64,000 nucleotides of DNA from Mangrovibacter plantisponsor (GTDB lineage Bacteria; Pseudomonadota; Gammaproteobacteria; Enterobacterales; Enterobacteriaceae). The notes beneath the pieces were generated by a model. The model was not told where the DNA came from. It saw nothing but the letters and a program-made list of their open reading frames with translations, and did not search any database. Shown here in pieces: positions 54,734-63,161 of this stretch. The stretch is taken from assembly GCF_003182475.1 (NCBI RefSeq), contig NZ_QGTS01000001.1, positions 1 through 64,000 of the forward strand, given 5' to 3'. Position numbers and translations under genes: made by a program. Position 1 is the stretch's first letter. Every line of letters begins with the position of its first letter.

Positions 54734-55825
54734 ATGACAACCTTTGCTTATGTTGGCTGCCGAACTTCGGCATGGCGCGGTGCACGTGGTAAGGGAATCA
54801 GCGTGTACCGGATTGAGAATTCAGGTCATTGGGAGCTATTACAATGCATTGCTTCGGTGCAGGATAACCCTTCGTGGCTGACGCTCGATCTGCCGCGTAA
54901 CCGGCTCTACGTTTTACACGGCGACGGCGACCGCGTTGCGGTGTTTAACCGCGATCCTGACACAGGCCTGCTGAGTCTGTACCAGGATCAAACCACCGGC
55001 CCCCGACACGGTAATCCCGATCTGGATCCCGCCCGCAGGAATAATCCGGTCGGGGCCGCCCTCACTCCCGACGGCAATACCCTGCTCATCGCTAACCACG
55101 AAGGGGGCAACATTGCCGCCCTGCCCGTCAGCGACCAGGGTCTGGAGCCACCAGTACATCTTGCCGCTATCGAAGGCCATACCGCCGCGCATGCCACGCT
55201 GTCGCGCCCGCATGAAATTGTTTTTGCACCGGGAAGCACTCTTTTTGCCGTGCCGGTTCAGGGCCGAAAGGCCGGTAACGGCATCGATATGATCCGCCTT
55301 TATCACTGGGAGCAGACCCGCTCATGCCTGGCGGATGAGATTCAACTTCCGGAAGGCAGCTGGCCGCGTCACGTCGATTTTCATCCCAGCGGGAAGTGGC
55401 TGTACGGCATTAGCGAGCTGAGCAGCACCGTCACGGTATATCATCTCGATCGGGAAAAGGGCACTTTCTCACTCCAGCAAACCCTCAGCGCGCTACCTGC
55501 GGGCTACACGAGTCGCAGCGATGCCAGTGAGATAGAGGTGCACCCGTCCGGGCGTTTTGTCTATGCCGCTAATCGGGGACATGACTCCATCGCCGTGTTC
55601 AGCATTAATCAGCAGGATGGCTCGCTGACGCTCATGGGATGGGTTCCCTGCGGCGGAAAAACACCCCGTTTCACCACCCTTTCACCCGATGGCGCACGTT
55701 TCTTCAGCGCGAATGAAGATTCCGACACCATTCAGGTATTCGATGTCGACGCGGAAACAGGAATGCTATCAGCAACAGCGATTTCAATTCCCTCCGCCAG
55801 CCCAACCTGCATCTGTTTTGTCTGA
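54734..55825 (+). CDS. Lactonase-family seven-bladed beta-propeller protein
   Basis: 363 residues from ATG 54734 with AGGAG upstream. Pfam-type Lactonase family (6-phosphogluconolactonase Pgl / 3-carboxymuconate cyclase): FAYVGCRTS at the start, blade repeats such as NPSWLTLDLPRNRLYVLHG, SRPHEIVFAPGSTLF, SWPRHVDFHPSGKWLYGISE, SEIEVHPSGRFVYAANRGHDSIAVF and KTPRFTTLSPDGARFFSANEDSDTIQVF. Likely opens or closes a lactone ring of the cluster's substrate. Its last 42 bases overlap the 3' end of the convergent LysR gene. Confidence 0.88.
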   Translation: MTTFAYVGCRTSAWRGARGKGISVYRIENSGHWELLQCIASVQDNPSWLTLDLPRNRLYVLHGDGDRVAVFNRDPDTGLLSLYQDQTTGPRHGNPDLDPARRNNPVGAALTPDGNTLLIANHEGGNIAALPVSDQGLEPPVHLAAIEGHTAAHATLSRPHEIVFAPGSTLFAVPVQGRKAGNGIDMIRLYHWEQTRSCLADEIQLPEGSWPRHVDFHPSGKWLYGISELSSTVTVYHLDREKGTFSLQQTLSALPAGYTSRSDASEIEVHPSGRFVYAANRGHDSIAVFSINQQDGSLTLMGWVPCGGKTPRFTTLSPDGARFFSANEDSDTIQVFDVDAETGMLSATAISIPSASPTCICFV

Positions 55826-56734
55826 GCCCGCAGCCTGCTCGGTCGGTAGCAGGCTGCCGATAAGCGTTTTCACCGAGGGAGAAGCCTGCCCGTAGTCCCG
55901 GACGCCGACGAGCAGATCCCGTTTCGCCCAGAGCTCCGCCAACGGAATGACCCTGACACCACTGTGCAGGGTCGATGATGCCACTTCATTCACCGGCAGC
56001 ACGGCAATCCCCAACTGCTGTGCAACCAGCTCGGCCATCGAGATAAAGCTGCTGACACGTAGCCCCACGTTCAGGGTTTTACCCAGGGCGCGCGCCTGCC
56101 GCTCCAGAATATGACTTACGGCGCTGTTGCGGTGCGAGCCAATCAATTTCTCATTCACGATATCGGCAAAGGTAAGCTGGCTGCGCGCGGCCAGGGGGTG
56201 AGTGGGCCACACCAGCACCGACAGCAGATCGTGCTGCCAGGGCCAGAACGCAATCCCTGCCGCGGGCGTCCAGCTGGAGAAAAAGCCGACGTCGGCTTCT
56301 CCTGCCAGTAACCCCTGAACCACGCTCATCCCGGTTTGTTCTTCAATCTCAATGTCGGTCTGCGGATAGAGCGACAGATAGTCGCTCACCACCCGCGGCA
56401 AATGATTCATCAGCGCCGCAGAGATGGTGTAAATACGGATATGGCCGCGGATACCCGCGGCATAATCACTCAGCTCCTCTTCCATTTTTTCAAGATTGCG
56501 GAACACCTGACGCGCATGATAGAGCAGTGAATGACCCGCTGGGGTCAGGGTGATGCCCCTCGGCAGACGCAGCATCAGTTGGGTGCCCACCTGCTGCTCC
56601 AGCTCGGCAATACGCTTGCTGACCGCAGATACTGCGGTATGCTTCCTGCGGGCTGCATGGGTGAGATTTTGCGTTTCCGCGACCGCCACGAAGAGAGATA
56701 AAGAGACCAGATCAAAGCGCATCGTTGTATCCAT
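55784..56734 (-). CDS. LysR-family transcriptional regulator
   Basis: 316 residues (312 if ATG 56722 is used). N-terminal HTH: LSLFVAVAETQNLTHAARRKHTAVSAVSKRIAELEQQVGTQLMLRLPRGITLTPAG; effector domain about 90-295. It begins two bases after the aconitase stop on the same strand, with no clear ribosome-binding site, so it may be cotranscribed as the last gene of the aconitase unit. Overlaps the lactonase 3' end tail-to-tail by 42 bases, which is unusual for separately regulated genes. Confidence 0.9.
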   Translation of the reverse strand: MDTTMRFDLVSLSLFVAVAETQNLTHAARRKHTAVSAVSKRIAELEQQVGTQLMLRLPRGITLTPAGHSLLYHARQVFRNLEKMEEELSDYAAGIRGHIRIYTISAALMNHLPRVVSDYLSLYPQTDIEIEEQTGMSVVQGLLAGEADVGFFSSWTPAAGIAFWPWQHDLLSVLVWPTHPLAARSQLTFADIVNEKLIGSHRNSAVSHILERQARALGKTLNVGLRVSSFISMAELVAQQLGIAVLPVNEVASSTLHSGVRVIPLAELWAKRDLLVGVRDYGQASPSVKTLIGSLLPTEQAAGSDKTDAGWAGGGN

Positions 56735-56736
56735 AG

Positions 56737-59439
56737 TTAGAGCTGCAGTGTTTGCTGAATAACATAAGGCAGAATGCCCCCGTGCCGGAGATAACGCAGC
56801 TCCTGCTGCGAATCGAGGCTCAGCGTCAGACTGAATTCGCCCAGCAGCGCCGCACCGCGCCGGATACGCATCCTCAGAGGCGTGCAGCCCGTCTGTACAT
56901 TATCCAGCCCGTCAACGTCAATCTCCTCGCGCCCATCCATCTCTGGTAAATCCGCCGCATCCTCGGGAGCGATATGCAAAGGCAAAATCCCCATCCCGAT
57001 CAGGTTGGTACGATGGATACGTTCAAAACTGTGCGCCACCACCGCTTTAACGCCCAGCAACGCCTGAGCTTTGGCGGCCCAGTCCCTGCTGGAGCCTGCG
57101 CCATAACGCTCCCCGGCAAAGATCACCAGCGGCGTCTCACGCCGGAGCCAGCTTTGTGCCGCTTCATACGCCGGCAGGATCTGCTGATGCTGCGCATCCC
57201 AGGCCTTGCCGCCGCCGCTGCGCTGCGCTGCCGGGAGCAGACGATTGACCAGCGCGGTATTGGTGAAGGCCCCGCGAACCATTACCTCGTGATTGCTACG
57301 GCGCGTCGAGTATAAGTTCAGGTCCTGCGGATCCTCATGATGTTCAATCAGCCACTGCCCCGCCAGACTCGCGAGCGGAATTGCCCCGGCTGGAGAGATG
57401 TGGTCGGTGGTGACATCATCCCCTAACCACAGGAAGGGATGCGCGCCAGAGAGGGTTAGCGGCGCGGCGGGATCGCGGGGTAAGCGTTCCAGGTAACCCG
57501 GACGGCGCAAATAGGTGGACGTCGCCTCCCAGGGATAATGCACGCTGCCCGGGGCTTCAATCTGCTGCCAGTGTGGAGTTCCCTGCCAGATAATGTCCCG
57601 GCGTTTTATGTAGTGTTCCGGTTTCATTACCCGGCCGAGCCACATTTCTACCTCCTCTCGGGAGGGCATTAAATCGCGCATGGTGAGTGGACGTCCGGCC
57701 TCGTCAACGCCCAACGGGTCATTTACCAGGTCATGGGCGATATGCCCGGCGAGTGCCCAGGCAATCACCAGCGCCGGAGAGGTCAGGTAACCGTGTCCGA
57801 GAGAGGGATTGACGCGACGGGGGAAGTTACGGTTGCCGGACAGAACGCATACCGCCTGCAGCCCCTCACTGACCAGCGCCTCCATGGCCGGTTGCAGAGC
57901 GCCGGAGCTGCCAATACAGGTCATGCAGCCGTAGCCGGTGACGTCAAAACCCACTTTTTCCAGTTCGGTCAGTAAACCCGACGCGCTAAGGTAGTCGGTG
58001 ACCGCCCTGGAACCTGGCGAGAACGAGGTTTTGACCCATGGCTTTGGCCTCAGACCATGTTTCGCGGCATTACGCGCAAAGAGTGCCGCCTGAATGATAA
58101 GCCAGGGGTTAGCGGTGGTGGTGCAGCTGGTAATGGCGGCGATGGCTACGGCACCCTGATGGATCGGCTCCGGGTATTCCGGCCGAATCCAGTAGCGTTC
58201 CCTTGCTTGCGGACTGAGCGTGTCGTCGAAACTGCTGGCCGCCTGGCCCAGCGGGATCTGTTGATGGGGATTAACCGGCCCGGCCATACATGGCTCGATG
58301 GTGGAGAGATCGAGCGCAATGAGCTGGCTGAATACAGGCTGCGGCGCATCTGCTGTGCGCCACAGGTGTTGCGCCTGCATGTACGCTCTGATTAATGCCT
58401 GTTTCTCTTCGCTACGCCCAGTTAAGGCTACGTATTCCGCGCTGCGTTCGTCAAATGGAAAGAACACTACCGTCGCGCCGTATTCCGGGGCCATGTTGGC
58501 GATAGTGGCCCGGGATTCAACGGACATGCTGGCTAATGCCGGCCCTGTAAACTCAACGAATTTACCGACCACGCCGGTTTCGCGCAGCAGGCGAGTGATA
58601 TGCAGGGCCAGATCGCTGTCGCTGACGTCAGGTGAAAGCGCGCCTGATACCGAAATGCCAATCACCTCAGGGAAGCTCAGGGTGACGGGCTCCCCCACCA
58701 GCGCAGCCTGCCCTTCAAGCCCGCCTACGCCCCATCCCAGAATGCCAAGGGCGTTGATCATCGGGGTATGGCTATCGGTAGCAATCATGCAGTCCGCATG
58801 CAGAAGCGGCACGGGCGCGGTAGTATCCACCGTCACCACTTCAGCAATGGCCTCAAGGTTCATCAGATGGATGATCCCGGTGCCCGGCGGGATGACGCGG
58901 AAATTGTCCAGACTCTTTTCAGCCCAGCGGATAAAGCGGTAGCGCTCCGCATTGCGGCGAAAATCAAACTGCAGGTTATCTTCCAGCGCCGAGGCGGTGG
59001 CATAGCTTTCGACTATTACCGAGTGATCGATGGTCAGCACCGCCGGAATGCGCGGGTTAATCGCCGTGGCATCACCGCCCAACTCGGTGGTGAGATCGCG
59101 CATCGCCGCGAAATCAGCCAGCGCTGGCAGACAGGTAGTGTCATGGAACATCAGCCGATCGGGAAAGAACTCCACCTCGCCTTTGTCCGCCGTTCCGGCC
59201 AGCATCTGCAAAAACCGCGGCAGTGCGTGCGGAGAATGCAGGGCGACGTTTTCCAGCAGCACGCGCAGGCTGAAAGGCAGGGTCTGCAACTGCTCCAGGG
59301 GCAGCAGCCGTGTGAGATCCACAAAATGATAGTGCTGATGATCAATCATCAGTTCTGAACGTTCGAGAGCCAGGGGTGATGTCATAGAACCTTCCGTCAC
59401 AGCAGTATTGTTATGTTCCTGAGTGGATAACGTTGCCAT
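56737..59439 (-). CDS. Aconitase-family hydratase (AcnA-like paralogue)
   Basis: 900 residues from ATG 59439, or 882 from ATG 59385, which has a better ribosome-binding site (GAAGG). AcnA/IRP-type layout: catalytic domains 1-3 then the swivel domain 4. Cluster cysteines: AAITSCTTTANP and GYGCMTCIGSSG (three Cys for a [4Fe-4S]). Active-site blocks: IDHSV, ATDSHTPMINALGILGWGVGG, SGNRNF, GDDVTTDHISPAGAI and YGAGSSRDWAAK. The residue usually Asn after the first Cys motif (TSCTNT) is Thr here. Overall divergent from housekeeping AcnA, with insert-free N-terminus, so it may act on a citrate analogue. Same strand as the upstream carboxylate genes. Confidence 0.88.
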   Translation of the reverse strand: MATLSTQEHNNTAVTEGSMTSPLALERSELMIDHQHYHFVDLTRLLPLEQLQTLPFSLRVLLENVALHSPHALPRFLQMLAGTADKGEVEFFPDRLMFHDTTCLPALADFAAMRDLTTELGGDATAINPRIPAVLTIDHSVIVESYATASALEDNLQFDFRRNAERYRFIRWAEKSLDNFRVIPPGTGIIHLMNLEAIAEVVTVDTTAPVPLLHADCMIATDSHTPMINALGILGWGVGGLEGQAALVGEPVTLSFPEVIGISVSGALSPDVSDSDLALHITRLLRETGVVGKFVEFTGPALASMSVESRATIANMAPEYGATVVFFPFDERSAEYVALTGRSEEKQALIRAYMQAQHLWRTADAPQPVFSQLIALDLSTIEPCMAGPVNPHQQIPLGQAASSFDDTLSPQARERYWIRPEYPEPIHQGAVAIAAITSCTTTANPWLIIQAALFARNAAKHGLRPKPWVKTSFSPGSRAVTDYLSASGLLTELEKVGFDVTGYGCMTCIGSSGALQPAMEALVSEGLQAVCVLSGNRNFPRRVNPSLGHGYLTSPALVIAWALAGHIAHDLVNDPLGVDEAGRPLTMRDLMPSREEVEMWLGRVMKPEHYIKRRDIIWQGTPHWQQIEAPGSVHYPWEATSTYLRRPGYLERLPRDPAAPLTLSGAHPFLWLGDDVTTDHISPAGAIPLASLAGQWLIEHHEDPQDLNLYSTRRSNHEVMVRGAFTNTALVNRLLPAAQRSGGGKAWDAQHQQILPAYEAAQSWLRRETPLVIFAGERYGAGSSRDWAAKAQALLGVKAVVAHSFERIHRTNLIGMGILPLHIAPEDAADLPEMDGREEIDVDGLDNVQTGCTPLRMRIRRGAALLGEFSLTLSLDSQQELRYLRHGGILPYVIQQTLQL

Positions 59440-59468
59440 GCCCGGGATGGGGTGAAAATTGAACTTTT

Positions 59469-59500
59469 GATAAGATAGCGTTCTCTTATCGAGAACGCTA
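59469..59500. promoter_or_regulatory. Nested palindromes before the aconitase gene
   Basis: TAGCGTTCTC (59476-59485), five bases, GAGAACGCTA (59491-59500): a perfect inverted repeat. Overlapping it, GATAAGA (59469-59475) pairs with TCTTATC (59484-59490). The two pairings exclude each other. It is in the 70-base gap between the solute-binding-like gene and the aconitase gene; it could be an operator or a switchable mRNA hairpin. Confidence 0.5.
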
Positions 59501-59509
59501 AGAGGGGAG

Positions 59510-60187
59510 TCACAAAACGGCTAATTCTCTGTCAATAATCTGCTGTACGCTGCCGTCTGCCTGCCATCGGGTCAGGAGCGCAACGAGATCATGGTAGCGT
59601 TTTTCATTACCCCGCGGAACGCAGATAGCCTGGTTTATCTGCCCAAAATTGTCCGGCAGCACCCGGTATCCGGGATGTTCTGCGGCTGCACGCTCCAGAG
59701 GCTGGCGAATACCGGCAGCCATATCCCCTTCGCCATTCAGAAACGCATCGATAGCGGCCTGAGATGAGGCGAGCCGATTCAGCGTGGCGTTTTTTAGCTG
59801 CCGGGTAAGATGAAGGTCGTAGGCCGCCCCTTTACCGACATTAATCACCACTCCAATGTTGTCCATCTGCGCCACGCTCTGCCAGGGGCTGCTGTCATTA
59901 ACCAGAACAGTTCCCTGGATTTGGATATAGGACTGGGTAAAGTGCAGCACCTCTTCACGCTGGGGATCGACCGCTAGGAACGCGATATCCCAAAGCCCCT
60001 TCTGTGCGTCATCCACCACCTTTCCGGCAGTCGGATAGGTTTCAAACTGCGCCTCTCTGCCCCATTCCGCCGCGATTTTATGCGCCAGTTTCACGGTAAT
60101 GCCGCCCGGACTGCCGTCTGGCAACGCTTTCGCCAGTACGGCGTTGCCCAGATTGATGGCGAAACGTAAGGGTTCACTGCGTGACAT
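59510..60187 (-). CDS. Solute-binding (SBP_bac_3-type) domain protein lacking a signal peptide
   Basis: 225 residues from ATG 60187 with a strong GGAGGA. Type 3 periplasmic-binding fold: LRFAINLGNAVLAKALPDGSPGGITVKLAHKIAAEWG, GKVVDDAQKGLWDIAFLAVDPQRE, YIQIQGTVLVND, then the second lobe with LNRLASSQAAIDAFLNGEGDMAAG. Such domains normally bind solutes in the periplasm, but there is no signal peptide or lipobox, so it is predicted cytoplasmic. Overlaps the transporter gene by 14 bases. It may sense or enzymatically act on the pathway intermediate. Confidence 0.83.
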   Translation of the reverse strand: MSRSEPLRFAINLGNAVLAKALPDGSPGGITVKLAHKIAAEWGREAQFETYPTAGKVVDDAQKGLWDIAFLAVDPQREEVLHFTQSYIQIQGTVLVNDSSPWQSVAQMDNIGVVINVGKGAAYDLHLTRQLKNATLNRLASSQAAIDAFLNGEGDMAAGIRQPLERAAAEHPGYRVLPDNFGQINQAICVPRGNEKRYHDLVALLTRWQADGSVQQIIDRELAVL

Positions 60188-61553
60188 GGGGTTCCTCCGG
60201 AATACGGTTGTGATCATGCTGGCTGGTGTCAAAACTCAGACGCTGAATTTTACCGGCGACGAATAAATAACAGCACAAATTCAGGAAAGCGCAGACCCCA
60301 ACGAAAATCAGCGCGCCGTTAAATGAGCCGGTGTTTTTAATAATGTAGGCAATGATAATCGGCGTGAATATCCCCGAGATATTACCAATCATATTAAACA
60401 GCCCGCCGCTTAAGCCGATCGCCTCTTTCGGGGAGAAGTCGGATACCACGCACCATCCCATCGCCCCGAATCCTTTGCCGAAGAAGGCCAGAGACATAAT
60501 CGCCACCACAATCCAGGCAGAGTCGACATAGTTGCAAATCACCATACTAACGGCCAGCAGCATACCAATCACAATCGGCGTTTTGCGGGCCGCGGAGAGG
60601 CTAAAGCCACGGGAGAGCATATAATCGGACAGCACGCCCCCCAGCAGCGCCCCGGCGCAGCCGCACAGCGCAGGTAACGAGGCGACGAAACCGGCTTTCA
60701 GAATGGTCATCCCGCGATCGTGAACCAGATAGACCGGGAACCAGGTCAGGAAGAAGTACGAGAGCACGGTAAAGAAGAACTGCCCCATATAGACCCCAAG
60801 CGCCAGCCGGTTGGTCAGTAATTTTCGGGTGTAGCCCTTGCCCGCAGTATCGCCCTTTTTGCTGGCCTTCAGGTTGGTCAGGCCGCCGCCCGACTGGATG
60901 TAATCCAGCTCTTCACTGTTGACCAGCGGATGGACCTTCGGGGTATCGGCAAGCACTCTGTGCATCAGGAGTGAGACCAGGATCCCCAGCCCGCCCATAA
61001 ACCAGAACACCGATTCCCAACCGTAGCTGTAGGAGAACCATCCCATTAGGGGTAAAAAGACCACCAGCGCGAAGTACTGCGCGGCCGTAGTAAAGCCGGA
61101 CGCTTTGCCGCGTTCGCGCGCCGGGAACCAGGCGGCAAGAAAGCGCGAGTTAGCAGGCAGGGTCGGTGCTTCAATCAACCCCATCATAAAAATAAACCCG
61201 AAAATCATGACGCGGGTAACCCAGACGTTGTCAAAAGAGGTGCTGAACCCCACCAGAAAGACAAAAAGTGACCACGTAAAGACCCCGGTAACCAGCACCC
61301 TTTTTGAACCAAAACGATCGAGTAACCAGCCGCCCGGATACTGCCCAAGCACGTACGCCCAGGTAAAGGTGGAAATCAGATAACCCAGCGCCACAATGTC
61401 CAGGCCAGCGGCTTTGACCATATCGGTTCCGGCAATGGAGAACGTGGCGCGATCGCCGTGGTTTAAGGCGATACTGAAGAACACCATCAGCAAAATCATA
61501 TAGCGATAATGTGTGGGTCTCTTTTTTGTTGGAGCAGAGTCAGGAGTTGTCAT
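60174..61553 (-). CDS. MFS transporter, anion:cation symporter (ACS; GudP-like) family
   Basis: 459 residues from ATG 61553; an ATG at 61571 overlapping the previous stop as ATGA is possible and would add six. Twelve membrane helices. ACS signatures: NHGDRATFSIAG, GYLISTFTWAYVLGQYPGGWLLDRFGSKRV and EAPTLPANSRFLAAWFPARERGKASG, matching the glucarate/galactarate carriers GudP/GarP and galactonate carrier DgoT. Imports an organic acid with protons. Cotranscribed with its neighbours. It is the second importer of the cluster after CitMHS. Confidence 0.92.
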   Translation of the reverse strand: MTTPDSAPTKKRPTHYRYMILLMVFFSIALNHGDRATFSIAGTDMVKAAGLDIVALGYLISTFTWAYVLGQYPGGWLLDRFGSKRVLVTGVFTWSLFVFLVGFSTSFDNVWVTRVMIFGFIFMMGLIEAPTLPANSRFLAAWFPARERGKASGFTTAAQYFALVVFLPLMGWFSYSYGWESVFWFMGGLGILVSLLMHRVLADTPKVHPLVNSEELDYIQSGGGLTNLKASKKGDTAGKGYTRKLLTNRLALGVYMGQFFFTVLSYFFLTWFPVYLVHDRGMTILKAGFVASLPALCGCAGALLGGVLSDYMLSRGFSLSAARKTPIVIGMLLAVSMVICNYVDSAWIVVAIMSLAFFGKGFGAMGWCVVSDFSPKEAIGLSGGLFNMIGNISGIFTPIIIAYIIKNTGSFNGALIFVGVCAFLNLCCYLFVAGKIQRLSFDTSQHDHNRIPEEPHVTQ

Positions 61554-61567
61554 TCTTTTCAGCCTTA

Positions 61568-62455
61568 TCATGAAGACGAAGAGTTAAATCCATAGAGTTC
61601 AGACGGGTTATCGACAAATAATCTCTGCCGGACCCGGTCATTACTTGCCCAGTGAAAGATTCTGGAGAGAATCAGGGCATCATCTGGCATGTTCTTATTT
61701 GCGCTAATAAGGTTTGGGTGCGGCCAGTCGCTTCCCCACAGCACGCGTTCGGTGGCTTCATGCAAAAAACCTTTCATCACATCAGCCATATCAAACACAT
61801 CATCCCGTTGCGACTGATGGTAAAGGGCTGACAATTTTACCCAGCAGCGCCCTGTCCCTATTAAGTCCCAGGCAAGTTGCCAGGCGGCATGGGACATCGG
61901 TTCCGGCTGCGGCAGTCGAAAGAAATGGTCGACGACCAGCCTGCCGGGGATCTGTTTCAACAAGGCGCGCAGGGCCCACAACTGGTCAGCAGTGGCATGG
62001 ATCTGCACATGCCATCCACGTTCAGCCACCCGGGATGCCAGCGGTAGCAGCATCTCTTTCGTGGTGATACTGCCCGCGCCAAAATTGAAGCGGATCCCGG
62101 TCACCCCCGCTGCCGCGAGGCTGTCCAGCTCAGCGTCACTGACGGTATCGGTGACCACGGCTTCGCCGCGCACCACCGGACCAAAAGACTGCAGCGCATC
62201 GATCAAACAGCGGTTATCTGCACCGTACGAGGAAGGCTGAACCAGCACGTGACGCGTAAAACCCAGCCAGTGTTTAAACACGCGATAATCACTGACAGTG
62301 GCATCGGGTAAATTGCGCTTATCGTCCGGCGCATAGGGAAAACGCCGGTCAAAAATATGATGGTGGCAGTCACAACTATTCGCGGGTAATACGACTTCGG
62401 GCAGAGACGCCACATGGCTGTATTTACACTCTGCCCCTGGTTTCTCACGCAACAC
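61568..62455 (-). CDS. Amidohydrolase-2 family lactone hydrolase/isomerase
   Basis: 295 residues from GTG 62455, two bases after the racemase-family gene. Metal-dependent TIM barrel: CDCHHHIFD (HxH ligands) near residue 29, GWHVQIHATADQ, RLVVDHFFRLPQP and the Asp in LWGSDWPHPN. The family includes 2-pyrone-4,6-dicarboxylate lactonase (LigI) and D-galactarolactone isomerase, which open or shift lactones of polycarboxylates. Substrate here unknown, but the chemistry matches the propeller lactonase in the cluster. Confidence 0.88.
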   Translation of the reverse strand: MLREKPGAECKYSHVASLPEVVLPANSCDCHHHIFDRRFPYAPDDKRNLPDATVSDYRVFKHWLGFTRHVLVQPSSYGADNRCLIDALQSFGPVVRGEAVVTDTVSDAELDSLAAAGVTGIRFNFGAGSITTKEMLLPLASRVAERGWHVQIHATADQLWALRALLKQIPGRLVVDHFFRLPQPEPMSHAAWQLAWDLIGTGRCWVKLSALYHQSQRDDVFDMADVMKGFLHEATERVLWGSDWPHPNLISANKNMPDDALILSRIFHWASNDRVRQRLFVDNPSELYGFNSSSS

Positions 62456-62456
62456 G

Positions 62457-63110
62457 TTAATTCATCACCCGCTTTAACTTATTTACCGCGGACTGCGGGC
62501 TACTTAACACCGCACAGGAGACGGCGGAACTGACCTGCGGGTAAGCGATCTCCATCGAGAAATGCGCCAGCAGAATGGCGTCGGCGTGCTGGTGCTGCAT
62601 GGCCGCTTCGACAATCAGCTGGTTATGCAGGTGGGCGTTACCGGCATTCAGGGCATCACGGGCGCCCGGCACCACGTAGCTGGTCAGCGTGGCATCAACC
62701 TGACGCGCCGCAGCCAGCTCCCTGAACTCCTCCTCCATTCCTTTCACGGCAGGCCCAAAGGTGGCGAGCATGACGATATTGCGCCCTTTTCCAAGCGCAT
62801 CCTCGAACATGGCTTCATTAGGCTTGAGCACAGGTAAGGTTTTACCTTGCGCGCTGGCCTCTATAGCGGCACCGAAGGCCGAACAGGTAAACAGCACCGC
62901 GGCGGCATCAATGCTGAGGGCATAGTCCACTAAGGCATCGATACGCTGATACAGACGCGGGGTAAGCGTGGCCTCTTTCGCGCGATCCACGCTCAGGGCG
63001 CCGTCCAGAAGATTGCTGACTTCAACTTCCGGCCACAGCAGTTTAAAAGTGTCATTGATCGGTGCCACAGCCAGCGGGGTGGCGTGGATCAGGACGATAC
63101 GTTGGCTCAT
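62457..63110 (-). CDS. Asp/Glu/hydantoin racemase-superfamily protein
   Basis: 217 residues from ATG 63110 (MSQRIVLIHATPLAVAP) with GGAGAG upstream. Two-lobed racemase-like fold. The first catalytic Cys is present (AAVLFTCSAFGAAIE), but the site of the second (usually a CT/CS motif) reads DAILLAHFSMEIAYP with no Cys. So it may be an isomerase, lyase or decarboxylase instead of a two-base racemase. Lies between the dehydrogenase and amidohydrolase genes in one transcript. Confidence 0.85.
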   Translation of the reverse strand: MSQRIVLIHATPLAVAPINDTFKLLWPEVEVSNLLDGALSVDRAKEATLTPRLYQRIDALVDYALSIDAAAVLFTCSAFGAAIEASAQGKTLPVLKPNEAMFEDALGKGRNIVMLATFGPAVKGMEEEFRELAAARQVDATLTSYVVPGARDALNAGNAHLHNQLIVEAAMQHQHADAILLAHFSMEIAYPQVSSAVSCAVLSSPQSAVNKLKRVMN

Positions 63111-63161
63111 GGCTCTCTCCAGATAACAGGCTGCCCGTATTCGGGCAGCCACAACCCCAAC

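Noticed and set aside
58298-59358. Open frames of 196-214 codons opposite the aconitase gene
   Set aside because: Antisense frames in G+C-rich coding DNA; no start signals or recognisable domains.
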